Assembly: GCA_017307785.1 (NCBI GenBank)
Contig: JAFKGI010000037.1
Location: 1-64,000, forward strand
Origin: Vulcanimicrobiota bacterium
GTDB lineage: Bacteria > Vulcanimicrobiota > Xenobia > Xenobiales > JADMJV01
Length of the DNA stretch: 64,000 nucleotides
Reading direction: 5' to 3'
Shown: piece after piece, positions 63,171-64,000 of the stretch
Layout of the letters: each line of letters opens with the position of its first letter
Position numbering within the stretch: the first letter of the stretch is position 1
Notes under the pieces: generated by a model
Database searches by the model: none
The model's input: the letters and a program-made list of their open reading frames with translations, nothing else
What the model was told of the DNA's origin: nothing
Program-made: the position numbers and the translations under genes

Positions 63171-63199
63171 TTGACCCTGGCAGAAATATAGTTTATATA
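63171..63199 (+). promoter_or_regulatory. marR promoter overlapping its operator
   Basis: TTGACC (63171-63176), 17-base spacer, TATATA (63194-63199). Transcription would begin about 63206, two bases before the ATG at 63208, so the mRNA may be nearly leaderless. The -10 box lies inside the palindrome, so bound repressor would block it. Confidence 0.6.
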
Positions 63200-63209
63200 T
63201 AAACTATAT
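63186..63209. promoter_or_regulatory. Perfect 24-bp palindromic operator
   Basis: A perfect 24-base inverted repeat with half sites TAGTTTA and TAAACTA separated by TATA. It overlaps both the -10 element and the ATG of the MarR-family gene and is the likely autoregulatory site. Confidence 0.85.
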
Positions 63210-63678
63210 GAACGAGCCGGAGAACCCCAGATTCCACCCACTGCCCGTGCACGAGGAGCCGGAAGCGGTGCGCCTGCGAACCTGGGTTCAGCTGGTGCGG
63301 ACCTTCTACCGAATCGAGCGGTCGATTTCCGCCACCCTGGCGGAGAAAGACCTGACGATGGCCCAGTTCGACGTGCTGGCCACCTTACGCTACAGCGAAG
63401 GCCTCTCCCAAAAGGAACTGGCCGAGCTGCTGCTGGTGACCAAAGGCAATGTGGTGGGTCTGCTGGACCGACTCGAGAAATTGGACCTGGTGGAGCGACG
63501 TCCCGACCCCGACGACGGCCGCAGCAACCGGGTGCACCTGACCTCTCCGGGTCGCCAGAAGATCGAAATGGTTCTCCCCGTCCACGACCGCCTGGTTCTG
63601 AAAACCCTGGATTGTTTGGGCCAGGAAGAAGTCGGCACCCTGCGCCGGCTGCTCCAAACGCTCGACCAGTCCCACTAA
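63208..63678 (+). CDS. MarR-family transcriptional repressor
   Basis: 156 residues with a winged-helix core: LTMAQFDVLATLRYSEGLSQ, KELAELLLVTKGNVVGLLDR, LEKLDLVERRPDPDDGRSNR, VHLTSPGR. It resembles MhqR/OhrR-type regulators that sense quinones, peroxides or other electrophiles. No ribosome-binding site precedes ATG 63208, and no alternative start is near, which fits a leaderless mRNA. The gene after it is an esterase with a second, imperfect operator. Confidence 0.88.
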   Translation: MNEPENPRFHPLPVHEEPEAVRLRTWVQLVRTFYRIERSISATLAEKDLTMAQFDVLATLRYSEGLSQKELAELLLVTKGNVVGLLDRLEKLDLVERRPDPDDGRSNRVHLTSPGRQKIEMVLPVHDRLVLKTLDCLGQEEVGTLRRLLQTLDQSH

Positions 63679-63692
63679 AAAAATTTCAACCA

Positions 63693-63712
63693 ATAGTTTA
63701 CATCTAAACCAA
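63693..63712. promoter_or_regulatory. Second, imperfect MarR operator
   Basis: ATAGTTTA (63693-63700), CATC, TAAACCA: the same half sites with the same 4-base spacing as the palindrome before marR, with two mismatches in the right half. It lies 17 bases upstream of the esterase start. Confidence 0.55.
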
Positions 63713-63728
63713 ATCCAAGGAGATCCCT

Positions 63729-64000
63729 ATGAAAGTCCTTCGGGCCGGCCCCGCGTCGGCTCCCAACACCCTGGTGCTCTTGCACGGCCGCGGCGCTACC
63801 GCCGAAAGCATCCTGAGGCTCTATCCCGAGCTCCAGTTGGGCCCGGAATGGCAGGCTCTGGCCCCCCAGGCGCCCGGAAACACCTGGTATCCCTACAGTT
63901 TTCTGGCACCTCTGGATCAGAATCAGCCCTTCTTGGACCAGGCTCTGCAAACGGTTCACGGCGCCATCGGCGACCTGCCTTCGGAGCGTGTGGCCCTGCT
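63729..64000 (+). CDS. Carboxylesterase/phospholipase family hydrolase (cut by window end)
   Basis: The first 90 residues of an alpha/beta hydrolase; it runs off the window. ATG 63729 with AAGGAG upstream. VLLHGRGATAESIL is the oxyanion region and APQAPGNTWYPYSFL is typical of the MhqD/YpfH carboxylesterase group. The nucleophile Ser is beyond the end. Together with the MarR gene this resembles the MhqR-MhqD quinone-response unit. Confidence 0.8.
   Translation, partial: MKVLRAGPASAPNTLVLLHGRGATAESILRLYPELQLGPEWQALAPQAPGNTWYPYSFLAPLDQNQPFLDQALQTVHGAIGDLPSERVAL

Noticed and set aside
1..64000. CRISPR arrays, tRNA or rRNA genes, insertion sequences, prophage
   Set aside because: None seen: no spaced identical repeats, no tRNA cloverleaf pattern, no transposase or integrase motif.

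Overview
The window is a dense, GC-rich bacterial chromosome segment with about 55 protein genes, no rRNA, tRNA, CRISPR or insertion sequence, and very short gaps. The cell is a diderm. It carries an LPS-export set (lptC, lptB, an LptF/G permease) and an outer-membrane porin that ends in phenylalanine. That porin also has an N-terminal S-layer-homology (SLH) domain, a tethering style known from Cyanobacteria, Deinococcus and Negativicutes rather than Proteobacteria. A DUF3084 gene linked to a YqgF/RuvX-like gene and the lpt genes, a DUF4127 protein and many TTG starts also point to an uncultivated diderm of the Terrabacteria side (Armatimonadota/Eremiobacterota/'Xenobia'-like). This placement is an inference; no marker gene here settles it.

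Layout. 0-9 kb: SLH porin, prfB (with a +1 recoding site) behind secA, an RDD protein, and a beta-propeller surface protein. 9-13 kb: ruvX-like, DUF3084, lptF/G, lptB, lptC. 13-17 kb: a tail-anchored HTH protein, an MBL-fold hydrolase, a very unusual NuoI/GltD fusion, and a MerR-like regulator. 17-21 kb: a secreted GH26-like glycosidase behind a structured leader, and a large membrane protein. 21-31 kb: eight codirectional minus-strand genes forming an accessory block: two repeat proteins with a common N-terminal motif, two secreted paralogues, an M14-carboxypeptidase-like protein that has lost its zinc ligands, a zinc-ribbon protein and a PAS-GAF-RsbW-type sensor. 31-35.6 kb: succinate dehydrogenase/fumarate reductase sdhCAB plus a CPBP protease. 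35.7-45.8 kb: DUF1800 protein, hydrolase, C39-like peptidase, acyltransferase, class-V aminotransferase, a hybrid histidine kinase and an M29 aminopeptidase. 46-53 kb: hemL, a polyprenyl diphosphate synthase and complex I genes nuoA-B-C-D-H-J-K. 53-64 kb: a ComEC-like protein without its nuclease-type domain, SMC with two coupled genes, TerC, a nitrilase-family amidase, and a MarR repressor with a perfect operator in front of a carboxylesterase cut by the window end.

The strongest observation is that the nuo cluster lacks nuoE, F, G and nuoI (nuoH and nuoJ overlap by ATGA). About 30 kb away sits a 687-residue protein whose first about 40 and last about 110 residues look like NuoI, with a complete GltD-type FAD/NAD(P)H module inserted between them. 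One reading is that this protein is the NuoI subunit and the NAD(P)H input device of an EFG-less complex I.
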